From Hymenopus coronatus (Eukaryota > Arthropoda > Insecta > Mantodea > Hymenopodidae): DNA of 64,000 nucleotides. The stretch's first letter is position 1. The number at the start of each line of letters is the position of its first letter. The position numbers and the translations under genes were made by a program. This document shows, piece after piece, positions 1 to 11,785 of the stretch. The DNA lies in contig CM060881.1 in assembly GCA_030762935.1 (NCBI GenBank), positions 97,948,001 through 98,012,000 of the forward strand, given 5' to 3'. A model generated the notes under the pieces. The model saw nothing but the letters and a program-made list of their open reading frames with translations, did not search any database and was not told the DNA's origin.

Positions 1-25
1 TCATGTGAATGCAACACATCAAATT
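1..25 (-). mobile_element. Family H, terminal fragment
   Basis: The window opens in the reverse complement of the family H 5' end (CATGTGAATG followed by AACACATCA and a T run). The rest of the copy, if any, lies outside the window. Confidence 0.6.
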
Positions 26-2006
26 TTTTAAAAATAATGTTCTTTTGTTGAGCGTAAAGGCGGAGGACTAGAGAGATGTGTGATACCAGTTCTACTCTAC
101 ATGGTCGCTGAAAGGCAACATGGAGGGAATGAAGCAGTGAATTGATTTAGATTGAAAATTGATCTAGAGATGAAGAGAGTGTTGTCAAAGAAAAATGGAG
201 AGCGAACTACTATTTATAGCTAATGCTCGGGGATAGAATGCACAACGAGGAGATCAGGAGAACAGGAATAGGAGATGAAATAACAATGGCAGAGCGTCTC
301 AAATGGAAATGGGGAGGGCACGTTGCAATGATGATTAACAACTGACGGCTTATAGAAACCCCATGTGATACTCCGGAACAGGAAGAAGATGTGTGAGCAG
401 AGGGCCAGGTGGGTGGACTTCTTTAAGCAGAAAGTGGGAAAACTAAGGTCGAGGCGTGCAAGGAACAGAGAAGTGTGGAAATAACTTTTAAACTCTTTAT
501 GTAAATTCGTTACTGTATAGGGCAAGAGTGAAATGTACTTCTTAGAATTAGCTCCCCTAATCAAGAAGTGGTTTTGAGCTGCCCTGTAAACAGGCCGAAG
601 GCCATTAAGGGATAAATCAAGCTAATAAATGGGTACCTAAATAGAAGTATATGCAGTCTAATTTGAGCTCTTGTGTGTCAAGCATACTAATCTTCCACAT
701 TAATTTGCGGTGTAGAGCACTTCATGAAGTATATCAATTGTTATCTAGCTGTTGTAAAACAATAACAAAGCAAAATCTTAGTTATCTCGTATTTCGGTAT
801 GTGACAGTTAAACTGACGAATCCAGTTCACAAGTTCAACATTAGGTTTACCTGAAGGAGTAATTCTGTTGTACCATCAAGCACCCAGGATGAATCTGGAA
901 TAAGCAAACGGTTATTCCAGAAGAGGGCACTGGAATTTCCCCGATGTGCTTCAGATATTGGTTGCTAGATATAGCTTTATATTTGGTGTAGGGGATTAGT
1001 GGACCTGCAAAAATGCTGCCATGAAATCAATTTTACATGGGACAAAACTGCGCCAAAAAGCTACTTACATGTAAAAGGAGATAAATGAGCATAAACTACA
1101 CAGCAGTGGCCTGACAACTCACGTCGTGTCCCAGGGAAACTTCCGTGGGTTTTTCCATTAGGCCTAATTATACACCGGCCACTCTTGCTGGCGCAAGGAT
1201 GGAAATGGATACACCACTTACTCGTGTCAACCCCATAGGGGATGACTACCGAAGACCTCAATGGGACAAATCTACTAGCTTCTGTCCATAACTCTCCAGG
1301 TTAGTGTCGGAGGACATTCAGGTGTCTCACAATCCCGCTCAAGCGTACCCAATCTCCCAAGGGTTTCGGAATCACTGCCGCCAAGTCCAACCCAATCCGA
1401 ACAACTACCTTACGGAAGGGGCTCAATGTTCGTCCCACGTACTTCTGGTAATATCAGCACTAATATTACGGTATTGGTCACTCCAAAGTCAATATTACTT
1501 ACTTCATTTCCTAAGGGGAGAGTAAAAGTCCAATCCCTCCAATAAATCTGCTAAATTCGTGATCAATTATCTAAGAAAACATTTAAGAAATCCTGACATT
1601 TTTAGGATTTACTCTCATGCTGAGTGAACTATCTTTGTCAAATATAGTTATTTACTTAAAATAAAAGATTATTTTAGGAATTATGTATGTTTTGATCAAC
1701 ATTTATCGGGAATTATTTTTTGAAAATAACCAAACATCTTATCAAAACAAAATGGATCCACAATAGCACTTAGTTTTTATGAACCTAATGTTCAACGTAG
1801 TTATTTTCAGTAGCTTCTGAGAAAGCGGATAGTTTATAGTTACTAGAAAATATAAATCACAGAAAGAGCCAATCAAATAAAATGAAAACAAACTGTCATG
1901 TATTTGTAAACAAAGAAACTAACGACTTGTATACAGACGCTTCCATACTTAGTAATATCAATTTACAGAGAAAAATTCCCATTAAAAGATAAACTAGAAT
2001 ATATAG
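26..2006. other. Unassigned A+T-rich DNA
   Basis: No recognisable gene or named repeat is visible. The part from about 1060 to 1520 is more G+C-rich than its surroundings and contains short open frames in both directions, but none has a recognisable motif. It may be an unrecognised short repeat. Confidence 0.5.
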
Positions 2007-2031
2007 TTTTTTTTTTTTTTTTTTTTTTTTT
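2007..2031. repeat. Poly-T tract (25 T)
   Basis: An uninterrupted run of 25 T. It could be the tail of a minus-strand retroposed element or a simple mononucleotide expansion. No element body is recognisable to its right. Confidence 0.9.
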
Positions 2032-2482
2032 GTGTCAAGTAGCTCAGAATTCAGACTACAAAATGACAAGTTCAGCAAAAATGTAAAACTAAATTAAAAA
2101 TATAATATAGTTTCATCAAATTAAAAAGGGAACTGCAATCCAACTGCACAAGAGGTAAAAATCCTATTTTCTATGAATTGTTCTATTTAGTTTCCTTTTA
2201 TATTTACATTTGAACTAAACACAATTTCTTTAAAATGACTGAGCGAGGATAAACAGAAGAACCCACAAATAATAAAAGTGAGCAGAATACAATTCATACA
2301 CTATTTTCTGAGAAACCTCAATATTTATAGGCACATAAGGATAAAGAATTATATTCTTTGTAAGTTGTTTCCTATCTGTGTTGTTCAGCTAGAGATTATA
2401 ATCACTTGTTTCTTTTTAGCATCAGTGCTGACAGCATGATGAGCGTGAAACAGAGCGAAACATAAACAAGGCAACAAAAATA

Positions 2483-2625
2483 GCCTAGCTCAGTCTGTAG
2501 AGTTGCGTCCTGCTATGCAAAGGGGTCCCGGGTTCTATTCATTTTCTCTAGCCCAGATTATTCCCTATAATCTTTCGGGTCTAAAAGTATGAATGAGAGT
2601 GTGAATATGTGTGTGTGCTCCAATG
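2483..2625 (+). mobile_element. tRNA-headed SINE-like element
   Basis: A tRNA-like head carries an A-box-like block (TAGCTCAGTCTGTAGAG, 2486-2502) and a B-box-like block (GGGTTCTATTC, 2530-2540), followed by unrelated body sequence with a short GT run. The acceptor stem and anticodon arm are not intact, so this is read as a SINE head and not as a working tRNA gene. Only one copy is seen here. Confidence 0.5.
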
Positions 2626-2775
2626 AAAAAATTAAAATAAAATAGAAACCCAATGACAACAAACAATATAGGATTTAACATCACTGCTAATAGGCAAAAT
2701 GTTCCACAGGGAAATGCCGCCAATAGACAATTCAGTTAAAGGCGGGAAATAAATGGAAACATTAAAAAAAATAAA

Positions 2776-3613
2776 AAAAACATATGGTGTGCTCCATTCA
2801 CATGCCTTTCTCAAGCTATTCCACAAACAAACTTTCCTTGCAAAATATTATTCTTTTACCTACATCATGCTAATCGTGACAAACATTAGCAATGATTATT
2901 ATCATTTGCTTCCTTCTAAGCAGAAGGCAAATAAAGGATTACAAAAGGCTAAAGCGATAGTCATCTTTGTGGGTCGTTATCTGAACAATTGAAGTATACC
3001 AAAAGAGAGATGAAACGAAAGGTGACTTCCTGTTTGATTAAAGTTATATAATTCAAAATCTTCTCGGGCTTCTAGCCTGGCTAGAAGCCCGAGAAGATTT
3101 TGAATTAACACGTCGGCAGGAAAGCTATAGTTCTTATTTTAAAGTTATATAGTTTACAGTTGAAACCAATAACAAGAAATATCTCGGAAATGGTCGACTC
3201 TACAAAAAAATGTACAAATATGTGACAAGTTATGCATTTTTTCGAGATCTACATTTTTATATCTCTTACGGGTTAATAGCTATGCAAAATTCAGCCAAAT
3301 TTATCCATTATAAGGAGGTATTGATGGACTATTCCCAGAAAGTTCAAGATAATCATTTTATTAGTGATGTAAATATCTTTAATATAAGTAGATATTTTAA
3401 TCAAAATAGTTAGAATCCTTTATCAGGAAACCATCATTTTAAAAATGTTCCATATAAAGGGTAGTTTAGGGGGCGATTTTCTGTAAATGATTTTTTTATT
3501 TTGCCAATCCTAAACATGTATTTCCAATCTCGGTGTCGAATTTTGGGAGGAATGCAATACCTTCTCGTAAGAACCTACTCTGTACATTGTATATACGTGC
3601 AAAGAAAGTAAAA
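2776..3613 (+). mobile_element. Family H copy
   Basis: It begins GGTGTGCTCCATTCACATG and ends GTGCAAAGAAAGTAAAA, matching the family ends. Shared internal blocks include CATGCTAATCG, the AACAAGAAATATCTCGG block, and the 3' block AAACATGTATTTCC to TCGAATTTTGGG. The microsatellite portion is deleted. A perfect fold-back insertion interrupts it at 3049-3107. No reading frame is present. Confidence 0.75.
3049..3107. repeat. Perfect 59-nt palindrome
   Basis: Two 29-nt arms (starting TAATTCAAAATC and ending GATTTTGAATTA) are exact reverse complements around a single central T at 3078. Most of the arm sequence is absent from other family H copies, so it arose in or near this copy. Confidence 0.95.
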
Positions 3614-3790
3614 GTTAATTTTTAAATGATGAATTCATTTTCGTGTTTCCGAGTTCCCGTTACTGAGAACTAAAACCAAATGCTCAAGTGGTATTTTGTT
3701 CTCCTTCGAAAAATATGAACACACAGCAATCCTTTCTATGCTTTCTTAAGCACCTAACAGGGAATTTTGAAACTCCTCAGTTTTACTTAC

Positions 3791-4056
3791 GAGGTACTGT
3801 GTGTTGTTGGCTTTCAATCACAAACTCGCTTTTACAAGGCGAGCTTAGATCATTAGTCAAAGTGTCCCCAGCAATTAGCCTAAATGTTCCCTTCTGCCAT
3901 TCTATATTCTGGCAATAGCTGAAGAAGCAGTCAGTTGTTTGTTCAAATGACAAGCGAGCGTCTCTTAGATCCTTCGTCTCCCTACTGTTCAATTTAAATA
4001 ATACATTATCGACAATTATTTGCTCGGGTTTAAATTGGCGCACCGTCTCGTTAACT
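3791..4056 (-). other. Possible internal coding exon, unrecognised
   Basis: On the minus strand an open stretch runs for about 88 codons. It is preceded by a pyrimidine-rich acceptor-like site (CCCATTACTCTTAG) and followed by a donor-like site (ACCTC|GTAAGT, GT at 3790-3789). It contains no methionine and a stop lies just upstream, so it cannot be a free-standing gene or a first coding exon. The predicted peptide has mixed composition (for example QKGTFRLIAGDTLTND) and is not low-complexity. I do not recognise it. It lies next to the CpG-rich island at 4.1-4.8 kb, so chance openness in less A+T-rich DNA is a real alternative. Confidence 0.2.
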
Positions 4057-4079
4057 AAGAGTAATGGGCATTAGTACGC

Positions 4080-4360
4080 GTTGAGAGCCGGCCGGTTATA
4101 GTACGTTGCATGCGTGCGTATTTGTGCGTAAGATGAAGGACGTGACTACGATACAATGTTACAGTCATCCACGAGGTACTCACCAAAGGTAAAGAAGACA
4201 AAAGCGCAAAAAAGAGCTAAATCTTAATCTACTAGCGCATGCGCTCCACGTTTATCGACCTGCCATAGACAAAACACAATCTGTCTGCTGGAGGGTGGTG
4301 AAGGTTAGGGTAGTGGCGGGCCTGCGCAGTCGGAGTTGCGCACACTAAAAATCAATAGGA
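4080..4360 (+). promoter_or_regulatory. CpG-rich promoter-like island with NRF-1 site
   Basis: CpG density is far higher here than in the flanking A+T-rich DNA. The perfect palindrome GCGCATGCGC (4235-4244) is the consensus for NRF-1 (Erect wing in flies), and two further TGCGCA half-sites lie at 4323-4328 and 4337-4342. No convincing TATA box is seen. This fits a dispersed, housekeeping-type promoter. The start point cannot be fixed by eye. Confidence 0.45.
4235..4244. promoter_or_regulatory. NRF-1/Ewg-type palindrome
   Basis: GCGCATGCGC is an exact match to the core of the NRF-1 family consensus YGCGCATGCGCR. Binding in this organism is inferred. Confidence 0.5.
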
Positions 4361-4791
4361 CATCACACACAGAGAATCGCTCGCGCACTCGGAATCCAGG
4401 CAAACGACGGAGGCGGCTGTCTGTGCGTGTGTGTGGGTGTGCGTTTCACAAGAGACGTGGGTGTGAGGGAAGGCCAGGGGTGGTTAGGGGAGTGAAATTG
4501 TAGTTGGTGTGTCGCTCCAGAAGGAAGCCCTCGAACATCCTTGGGCTTCTCCGAGATTTGGTTTGATTTCTTCAAGAAACTCTCCCATATTGTGATTTCT
4601 TGTGACGTGAAAAATAAGTGTGCCAGAATGGGACGATAAGAAGTGCTGGAGTACGGGGGTGTGGTTTATTGTGCTCTTTGGATCATAACATCTGTTGGAG
4701 TGTTTTTGTTTTCCCCAAGAACTGTGCGGATGAATAGAAGAATCAAGTCAATTCTGTCATAGTGCTGTCTGTACCTGCTGAGGAAAACTGG
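4345..4791 (+). other. Putative non-coding first exon with splice donor
   Basis: Downstream of the CpG-rich promoter, complex sequence of higher G+C content runs to a strong donor, AACTG|GTAAGTGTG (GT at 4792-4793), after which the sequence changes abruptly to A+T-rich, intron-like DNA. There is no long + strand reading frame, so this would be a 5' untranslated exon joined to coding exons outside the window. The 5' edge is approximate. Antisense reading frames here have no support. No gene can be named. Confidence 0.4.
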
Positions 4792-7700
4792 TAAGTGTGT
4801 CATTTTTGTATGAATTATATATCAGAATTACCCCAGTAAAACCTTTTGTAGAGCATTTAATGAACATTTTTAAAACCTAATTCTATATGTCTTGACATTT
4901 CCCCTATCGTCATTAACTCCAAAAAAATGTAATGGTGTACTGCATGTTTGTTAAATGGAGTTTTTAATTGCACAAGCATAAACGTTTGTTGTTTTTCTGA
5001 AATGACAACTCGTTCCTACAGCTTTCGTGTGCTGAAGGTTAAATCGAAATACATATCCAGACCAGTTTTTGTTTGTATTTTTTGATATTCAATTGAGCTT
5101 GTATATGAGCAATTGTGCTTAGAGCAATTCAGTAATGTAATGTAACATTTAAACTGTCTTAGGAGTTGACATACTTTTAGAATTAATAAAAGAAAGATAT
5201 AAAAGCCTTAACTAGAGGTTGCATAGTACGTATACTGTCTGTATGTTTAAAATAATCAAAGTCATAATTAATATCAGAAAGACTCACATTCTCCAGTTAT
5301 ATTTATTACAAACATTTTACGAATTGCATAAAAATGTCTACTTATTTTGATAACTTTGTGATAACATAAAAATTGATTATTTCAATTTTACAATACAAAT
5401 TGCTGATTGTATGTTGTTTTTTTCCTAACTGCAAAAGTGCTTAAGTTGGGCATCTTCAAATGTTTTAGTTGCATATTTATGAGTGAAAGAAATGTGTTTT
5501 CTTTACACATCATTTATATAAATTAGTACAAAATGGAAACATCTGTGTATTTAGCCGTCAGTGAGTTTAAAATATACTTCAGAATTTTAAACTTAAATCC
5601 TGCTTCTGTGCCGCTACTCTTTGTTTCTCCACGCCATTTTCCTCCTCTAACTTTGATATATAATAATTTATTTTATGGAATATTTTTTTAGAAATACTAT
5701 TTGATTTCCTCCTGTTTCCGGCTTTCTAAAGTTGGAATCAATTTTTCAACTCTTCATAGATTGATACTGATCTAAAGTTTTTGATAAGTGTTTATTTTAG
5801 AGCTATAAAGTATTGTTTACCATGAAGACTACTTGCATTTCTAACAGATGTCTGTTTTTAACATAGTTTTAAGAACATTTTTCATGTGGCATTTTCATTT
5901 CTCTAGAGACATAATAAAACTTAATGATTTAAAACAACGAATTAACAATAATGAAAAAAAAAAAAAACAACATACACAGAATGTATGAAGGCAGGACATT
6001 AAAATCTTCATCTCAACGTAGAAGCACTAATGAACTGTCAGGAAACATGTGTTTACAAAGGAACTAAAACTACATACTGTAAAAAAAGAAGGGAACCGAC
6101 AGTAGAACCTTCACCAGGCTGAGATTGCCGCTAAATGCACTTCTTTTGCTGTCAACTTTGGGTGCCTTTAAAAGAAACTTTCAGGCAATGTGTGGAGCAT
6201 TTTTGAAAATAAATTTCATGTAATCATACTTCAAATGCATCTTCAGGAGTGGTTCTTTGAAGTCGGAAACCACTAATGATGGAAGTGGTCCAGCAAAACA
6301 TTCATCTTCAGGAATGATTAATTGAAGATGGAAGTCACTAAATATGGAAGTGTCCCAGGATATAAGACTCAGAAGTCAGAGAGACCGGGTCCATTGGTTT
6401 GTGTTAAGTCAACCATGTGCTATTTTATTGTAACACTAAGAATGCTAATTAATAAAAAAAGTATTAACCATTTGTATCCTAATCTATATTACCTACATCG
6501 GAATTTTGTTTATGGAATTTAATTTCCCTTAAAAGGGTTCCACGCAATAAGTAAACTGTCAGTTGTAACGTATAACAACTGAGATCTCAATCCGGCACCG
6601 AATATCCCATTTAACTCAAGGGGAATGATACTAATTGACTGAATTGAATAATCCTAATTAGCTGCGGTATCTGAGGTCGTGTTGGGAGTGATAAAATACT
6701 CCTAGAAGGTACTGTACATTCTCAAGGGTGTCATCGACGCCATTGCCTTACATATGGAATATTCCAAATTCGCCAAGATAGGAGACAAATCTTTAATTAA
6801 AGCTGTGAAAGAGTGCTCAAAAGTTTTAAAATAAGCAGAAATAACGGTTAACGCTGTCATTTACCATACAAGTAACTGAATATAAATAAATACAAGGAAA
6901 ACCAAAGCAGGAAAAACTAACCTAGAAAAGCGCCTTGAATTTGTAAATATCTTGTGGCTAAGTTACAGAATTCTAAAAAATGAGAAACAATTTTACTATA
7001 TAGGTGCAAGAATAACTAAGATATTGAAGTGTGGAAACCAACACAGGGGTATGAAATCCTAGGAGAGAGGTGGGGGTATGATGATGGACAACCCGAGTCT
7101 GGTGTTAGTGAACGGTGTTTATACACTGTAGATCGCGTATCTTTAGTCCAATAGTTTTTTGTGTTTTTTTTTTTTGCGCGAAGTAGATTAACGCGGTGGA
7201 TAATAATTCTGTTCAATTGATAATAATTTTGCGAGGAAATATACTGTGCACGCACCTTTTTTGGGCGGTAGTTTTACGGGGAAGCGAGGGCCGGTAGGAA
7301 GAAGAGCTCGCTCGCCCGTTTGATATTCCGCAATGCTATTTACCAAATAGAATATTACATATTGCGCTTTCTCATAAAATGAGATTATTGATCCTATTGA
7401 CATTATTTTCTTAACAAACGTGATTAATTTATCTTATATCTCAAAAAGATTTAATTCACCAAACGAAAAAAACAAAAATTACATTTTCATTGTTTACTTT
7501 TGAGATCCTCAGACCTAATGGTGAATATACTATCCAATTTACCGCGAACTACCTGAATAGAAACACAGTGACGTGCATGTGCGTTAATACTGCGATCTAT
7601 AGACAGAATAAAACCTTATTATGGAGGCCACTAAATATCCAGAGTATAACATACTTCATAAATGCTGTTGCTCTGCTCTGCGAAATTTCGCGAAACCTAT

Positions 7701-8429
7701 CGAATGAAACAAGGGAGCCGAGCGACGAAGAAAAGGTCCGCGCATGTTATGTACTATGGTGAGGCTTGTATACATGATAAGTCTTTAATACAATCACAAT
7801 AGCGCCGATACTGAGATTAGGATATGACACTATTTATGGGATACTAATGATAAATGAAATAATGAAACTATTCGAACGTGGATTATATGTAATGCATTCA
7901 GTATTGAAGTCTACTTCTTATTATCTAGAAGCGAATGGCATCTGAAGAAGCTGGAATGTTTTAGACGTCTCCTCGACTTAAAATAACTAATTGAAATGAA
8001 ATGTAGAAGTTTCAAATGGGGATTATAAAATCTTTGATAATTTCATACTTGGAGTCTAGTTAAATAAAGTGTGATAGTTGGCAATTTCTTTGAATACCTG
8101 CGTATTTATGAAAAATAAAGATTTTCTTTACTACCATCATCGGTCAACCCCCTCTCAGCCACCTTAAATTTTCTTCTTTATACGACGGTAAAAAAATATT
8201 TTCGAGTAATTTTATATGTTGCTCAATTACATACAGCAACACCTTTATTGTTAATAATGTCCAAGTGCAAATACTTACTTAATTCTATTTGAACTACAAA
8301 ATAGTTACCTACGCAAATTAAGTTAAGGTAACCCCACGCAGAATAAAAAAATTGTCTATGGGCCATAGGATAGGCTAAAATAAAATACGGTCGAAGGAGA
8401 GTTGGCACCAAACCTGATGCTATTGTACC
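4792..8429. other. A+T-rich intron-like DNA
   Basis: No gene or named element is recognised. If the exon ending at 4791 is real, this is the start of its first intron. A small G+C-richer island at about 7255-7320 (GGGCGGTAG, GGGCCGGTAGG) is unassigned. A two-unit tandem duplication at 6238-6367 is listed separately. Confidence 0.4.
6238..6367. repeat. Two-unit tandem duplication, period 65 bp
   Basis: Two diverged 65-bp units each start CATCTTCAGGA and share the TGAAG, CACTAA and TGGAAGTG blocks in order. They start at 6238 and 6303. Confidence 0.75.
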
Positions 8430-8870
8430 TGCGCCCCTCGAGAGGACGCTCTCGGTAGGAGGGAATGAGAGGATACACTGGGCGGCCGGAATCAGGAGCG
8501 ACGCCTCAGCAACGGAATTTTCTACAGTTTCCAGATTGAAGTACCCCGAAAGTTGGACAGGGTGACCAGGACCCCCACTCTATATAGGGTCCAACGCTCC
8601 CGTCATGAACGAACCTCAACCCGGAATTAGCCGAAGTCGGGGACGGAGATAATCGTTTTGACCATCCTTTATCCCTGCCACGCCGCACCGAGGACCATTG
8701 CCGACACTTGCAACGCTAAATGAAATCAACGGGATGCAGGATGAATGAAAGGGCAATTGAAACGACATGGAGACAGGAAATTCGAGGAATGAAATCAACC
8801 TCCCAGTATTAACCTGACGACCCGAGGAAATCCCCAAAAACTCTATGGGTCATATAGGCCGGCCATGGTG
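8430..8870 (-). mobile_element. SINE-like family B copy
   Basis: It is homologous in reverse to the copies at 28760-29100 and 39465-39770. Shared minus-strand blocks include GGGATTT(C)CTCGGGT, CCTGTCTCCATGTCGTTTC, TTCATTCATCCTGC, and a block around GGCAATGG to GGCAGGGA. G+C content is high compared with the flanks. There is no coding content; overlapping open frames are by-products of composition. Confidence 0.7.
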
Positions 8871-9213
8871 AGAGAAATAGCCACTTCCCGAATGCGGGCC
8901 ACAAGCGAAATCGTCTGAGCCATCAATATACCAAAACCCTTCTTTTGTTAGTGTACATAGCATACGTTTTATTCGACGTAATGGATAGTAATTGTATCCA
9001 GCTGAACCTCAGACAGTAAAGAGAAGAATGCTAGCATGGTTCATCTCACCAGAAGAGATGCAGCGAGAGCAAATGTTCACGAAGTTACTGATAAAAGTAT
9101 TTGGGCTTTACTTTTGATCAGTTTTTTCATGCTATTTTACTTTCAAGAGTAAAGTATAAGGCTTCCAAAATATAACAGAATAGTGAGTAAAGAAGTTTTC
9201 TTTTATTTTCACT

Positions 9214-9945
9214 TTCTCTACACGTACTATGTATTGCATTCTACACAAAAATTCGATGTCGAGAATTCACCGAAAATATGTATTGAAACCCTATGAGTCC
9301 CAAAACACATTTTTAGAAAACAATCCTTGTCTGTGTCTGGAGAGCATAGCACAAAATGGAAAAAAGAACTTGGTATTTATGTTTAGTATCGGCCAAGGAT
9401 GGAACACTAAAACACCACAAACTACCCTATAGATGGAAAAATGCTAAAAAATCTTGTTTTTCTCAAAAATGACTAACGAATTTTATTAAAATATCCATTA
9501 AAGATATTTACATCATATCTAAAATATATATTTTGAATTTTCTGAGGACCTGTTGATGAGTTTTGCATAACCGTAGGAGATAGACAAAAGGTTAACGCAC
9601 ACAAAACTTAGATTGCATTAAAAACACCTAATTTATGTCGTTTTAGAGACATTCCTTGTTATTAGTTTCAACTTTAAACTATCTAACCTTTCTCAAGCTG
9701 GATCATGGAAAGCGAACCGGACTTCAATTGTTTCACATAGCGACGAGCTTTTAAAAGATTTGACTATTGCTTTAGCCTAAGGTATTCCCTTATTTCCATT
9801 CTGCAGAGACAATCTCCGTATGTTTATCTCGATTAGCATGAAATAGATAAAAGAATAATCTTTTTAAGAATATTTTGTGTAGGAACAGCTACAGAAAACC
9901 TTCTGTAGCTGTTCCTACACAAAATATGTGAATGGAATACATTAG
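9214..9945 (-). mobile_element. Family H copy
   Basis: It starts CACTTTCTCTACACGTACTA and ends GTGAATGGAATACATTAGA followed by a T run, the family ends in reverse. The interior shows the CCGAAAATATGTATTG, TGGTATTTATG and TTGCATAACCGTAGGAGATAG blocks. A perfect fold-back replaces the normal sequence near its 5' end (9870-9927). Confidence 0.75.
9870..9927. repeat. Perfect 27-bp inverted repeat, 4-nt loop
   Basis: Arms 9870-9896 and 9901-9927 are exact reverse complements (core TGTAGGAACAGCTACAGAA) around AACC. It sits inside a family H copy in place of the usual GTTGCAGAGATGTAGAGAAAG block. Confidence 0.95.
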
Positions 9946-10389
9946 ATTTTTTTTTCAGCATTATCCCATTAACATTGGCATTTGCTCCACACCAGGTAGC
10001 TATATCCTGGTCCACATACCAATATGTATATGCCTTCCGCAGCGTGTATGGTTAGAGTTCCACTTCTTAATATTACGAAGCAGTGGAAGTCTCTATACGC
10101 TGTAGTATCTCCTGCTGGTCAAATGGTTGAACGTTGCTGTTTGAGGTTCTGCATTGTTAAAAAAATTACTGATGATGTCAGAAGTCCATAATCTTCTTTT
10201 GGGTAGAATACATTTCCTCCAGCTCGAGAGCAACACTCGTATGTTTTCCATACCTTGCGAGCCAATGGTGTCCTGAACTTCCTTCGCTTACCAAAGAATC
10301 CTAATTATGCAACTTTTTCAAATACTACTATACTACTTAACATTACTAATTATATTAACAAAATGACATCAATAACATAAAAAGAAACC
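9946..10389. other. Unassigned sequence between family H copies
   Basis: No recognisable feature. It contains a short diverged inverted pair, ACACCAGG ... CCTGGTCC, at about 9990-10015. Confidence 0.4.
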
Positions 10390-10780
10390 GGATGTATTCC
10401 GTTCACATGACTTGTCTACCTCTCTGTAACAAATTATTCTTATTCTTCAAATGCTTATTCTTCCGTCTACTTCATGCTAATCAAGATAAACATTTGCCTA
10501 AATTGTCTTATTATTTGATTAATCATAACTAGAAAGGAAATAAGGGAATAAACTAGGCTAAAGTAATAGTGGAAATCGTGTAAGAACATGGATAACTGAA
10601 CGTTTAAAATTCCAACCTAACAATTTTGAAATGTATACCACATGCGTACTATAATACAAGCAAGTTACAATGCAAATTCCATCAATTTTGCTCTAATGGC
10701 TTGGAGGTTATGGATAAATTTATTTATTTTTTGTCACGCTACAAAATAAATCCTTCACGAAAAAAAAATTACAATTTTGA
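10390..10780 (+). mobile_element. Family H 5' portion, degraded
   Basis: GGATGTATTCCGTTCACATG is followed by CTACTTCATGCTAATCAAG and AAATAAGGGAATAAACTAGG in the family order. Similarity fades after about 10780. Confidence 0.65.
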
Positions 10781-11434
10781 TCTAATATTTTAACCCTACG
10801 TTCACAATACATCTACTTTATAAAATTGCCCTAGATTTCTCGTGTATTCTTTGGTTTAGACATCAAAAATGTTTTAAAGTAATGAGTCCACTTTTTTGTG
10901 TTTGAAAACTTAAAACATATCTTATACATATGACAGTAAAACCTAGGGCAGTTCGTATTCATTGTACCTCTGTGAACATGGTCAGAAAATGTTATTTGTG
11001 TGACAGAAAAGCTGCTCCGCAAGGAAGAAAAAGGCTGAAATTATCAATAGCGAGAAAAAAATGATAGATCTGAATGCATGGATCACATTGAAATCGGTAG
11101 GTTGGACCTAGCTTTCCTTTCCTTCTCCTCTGCTGCTTCCTTTTTTTTTTTTTGTCCTTTCCTCTTGCATTTCTGTTTTGTTTTATTTTTTTTTTCTGCC
11201 CAGCTTCATTTATTATTTTGCCTGATGCGAATGAGATCTCGTGGTACTGAAGTTTTTCTTGTCGAGTCCAGTAAAGTTTCATCTCTAATGCCTTGACTTG
11301 CTTGAGACAATTTAAAATTTGCGTCTGGCGATTTAAAATGTATACCTTTCTTGTACTCAGGAATGTATAAAGTATTTTATGGAATTAAAATTAAAAAAGT
11401 CGATTTTTTTGTGATTTTGCTTGAAATTTCAGCT
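10781..11434. other. Unassigned, with polypyrimidine patch
   Basis: No gene is recognised. A strongly T/C-biased stretch lies at about 11107-11200 (long T runs with TTCCTTCTCC), which creates a lysine/arginine-rich open frame on the other strand; that frame is compositional. Confidence 0.5.
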
Positions 11435-11785
11435 GGTTGCTATGTTGAATAGGTAGAGTCAGATTGAAAAATTCAATGTCATAGCCAAAATTTGAACCAC
11501 GAATCTCTGATCTCTAGCCGGTTGCTCTGCCACTGAGCTACCATGGCAACATGCCGGCATAGCATTGAATTTCTCAACTGACTCGCATGTTTCCCGGTAA
11601 ACCACAAAGTGATCTCAAATTATTTTGAGATTACAACCCTAATGGCGACTTACAATGTTGTAAGTACTTTTGACCCAGGATTCATAGTATAGCCAACTAT
11701 TATGGTCAATTGGTATTGGAATAATTGTTTTTTCACACAAGCCGTATATAGGACAGGAGTAGGTAGAGTCAGACTGAAGTTCAGT
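11435..11785 (-). mobile_element. tRNA-headed SINE-like family D, one unit
   Basis: In reverse it carries a tRNA-like head with GTAGCTCAGTGGCAGAGCAA (A-box) and GTGGTTCAAATT (B-box), flanked outside by TAGGTAGAGTCAGA. A body of about 240 bp (including ACTCGCATGTTTCCCGGTAAA and GGCGACTTACAATG) ends in a second TAGGTAGAGTCAGACTGAAG. The same short end on both sides suggests excision from a tandem or dimeric arrangement. Confidence 0.7.

Noticed and set aside
4363..4575. Minus-strand Pro/His-rich open frame
   Set aside because: It is antisense to the CpG-rich exon, and its composition reflects GT-rich sequence on the other strand.
11078..11296. Open frames on both strands over a T/C-rich patch
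   Set aside because: Composition alone keeps them open; no motif and no splice context.
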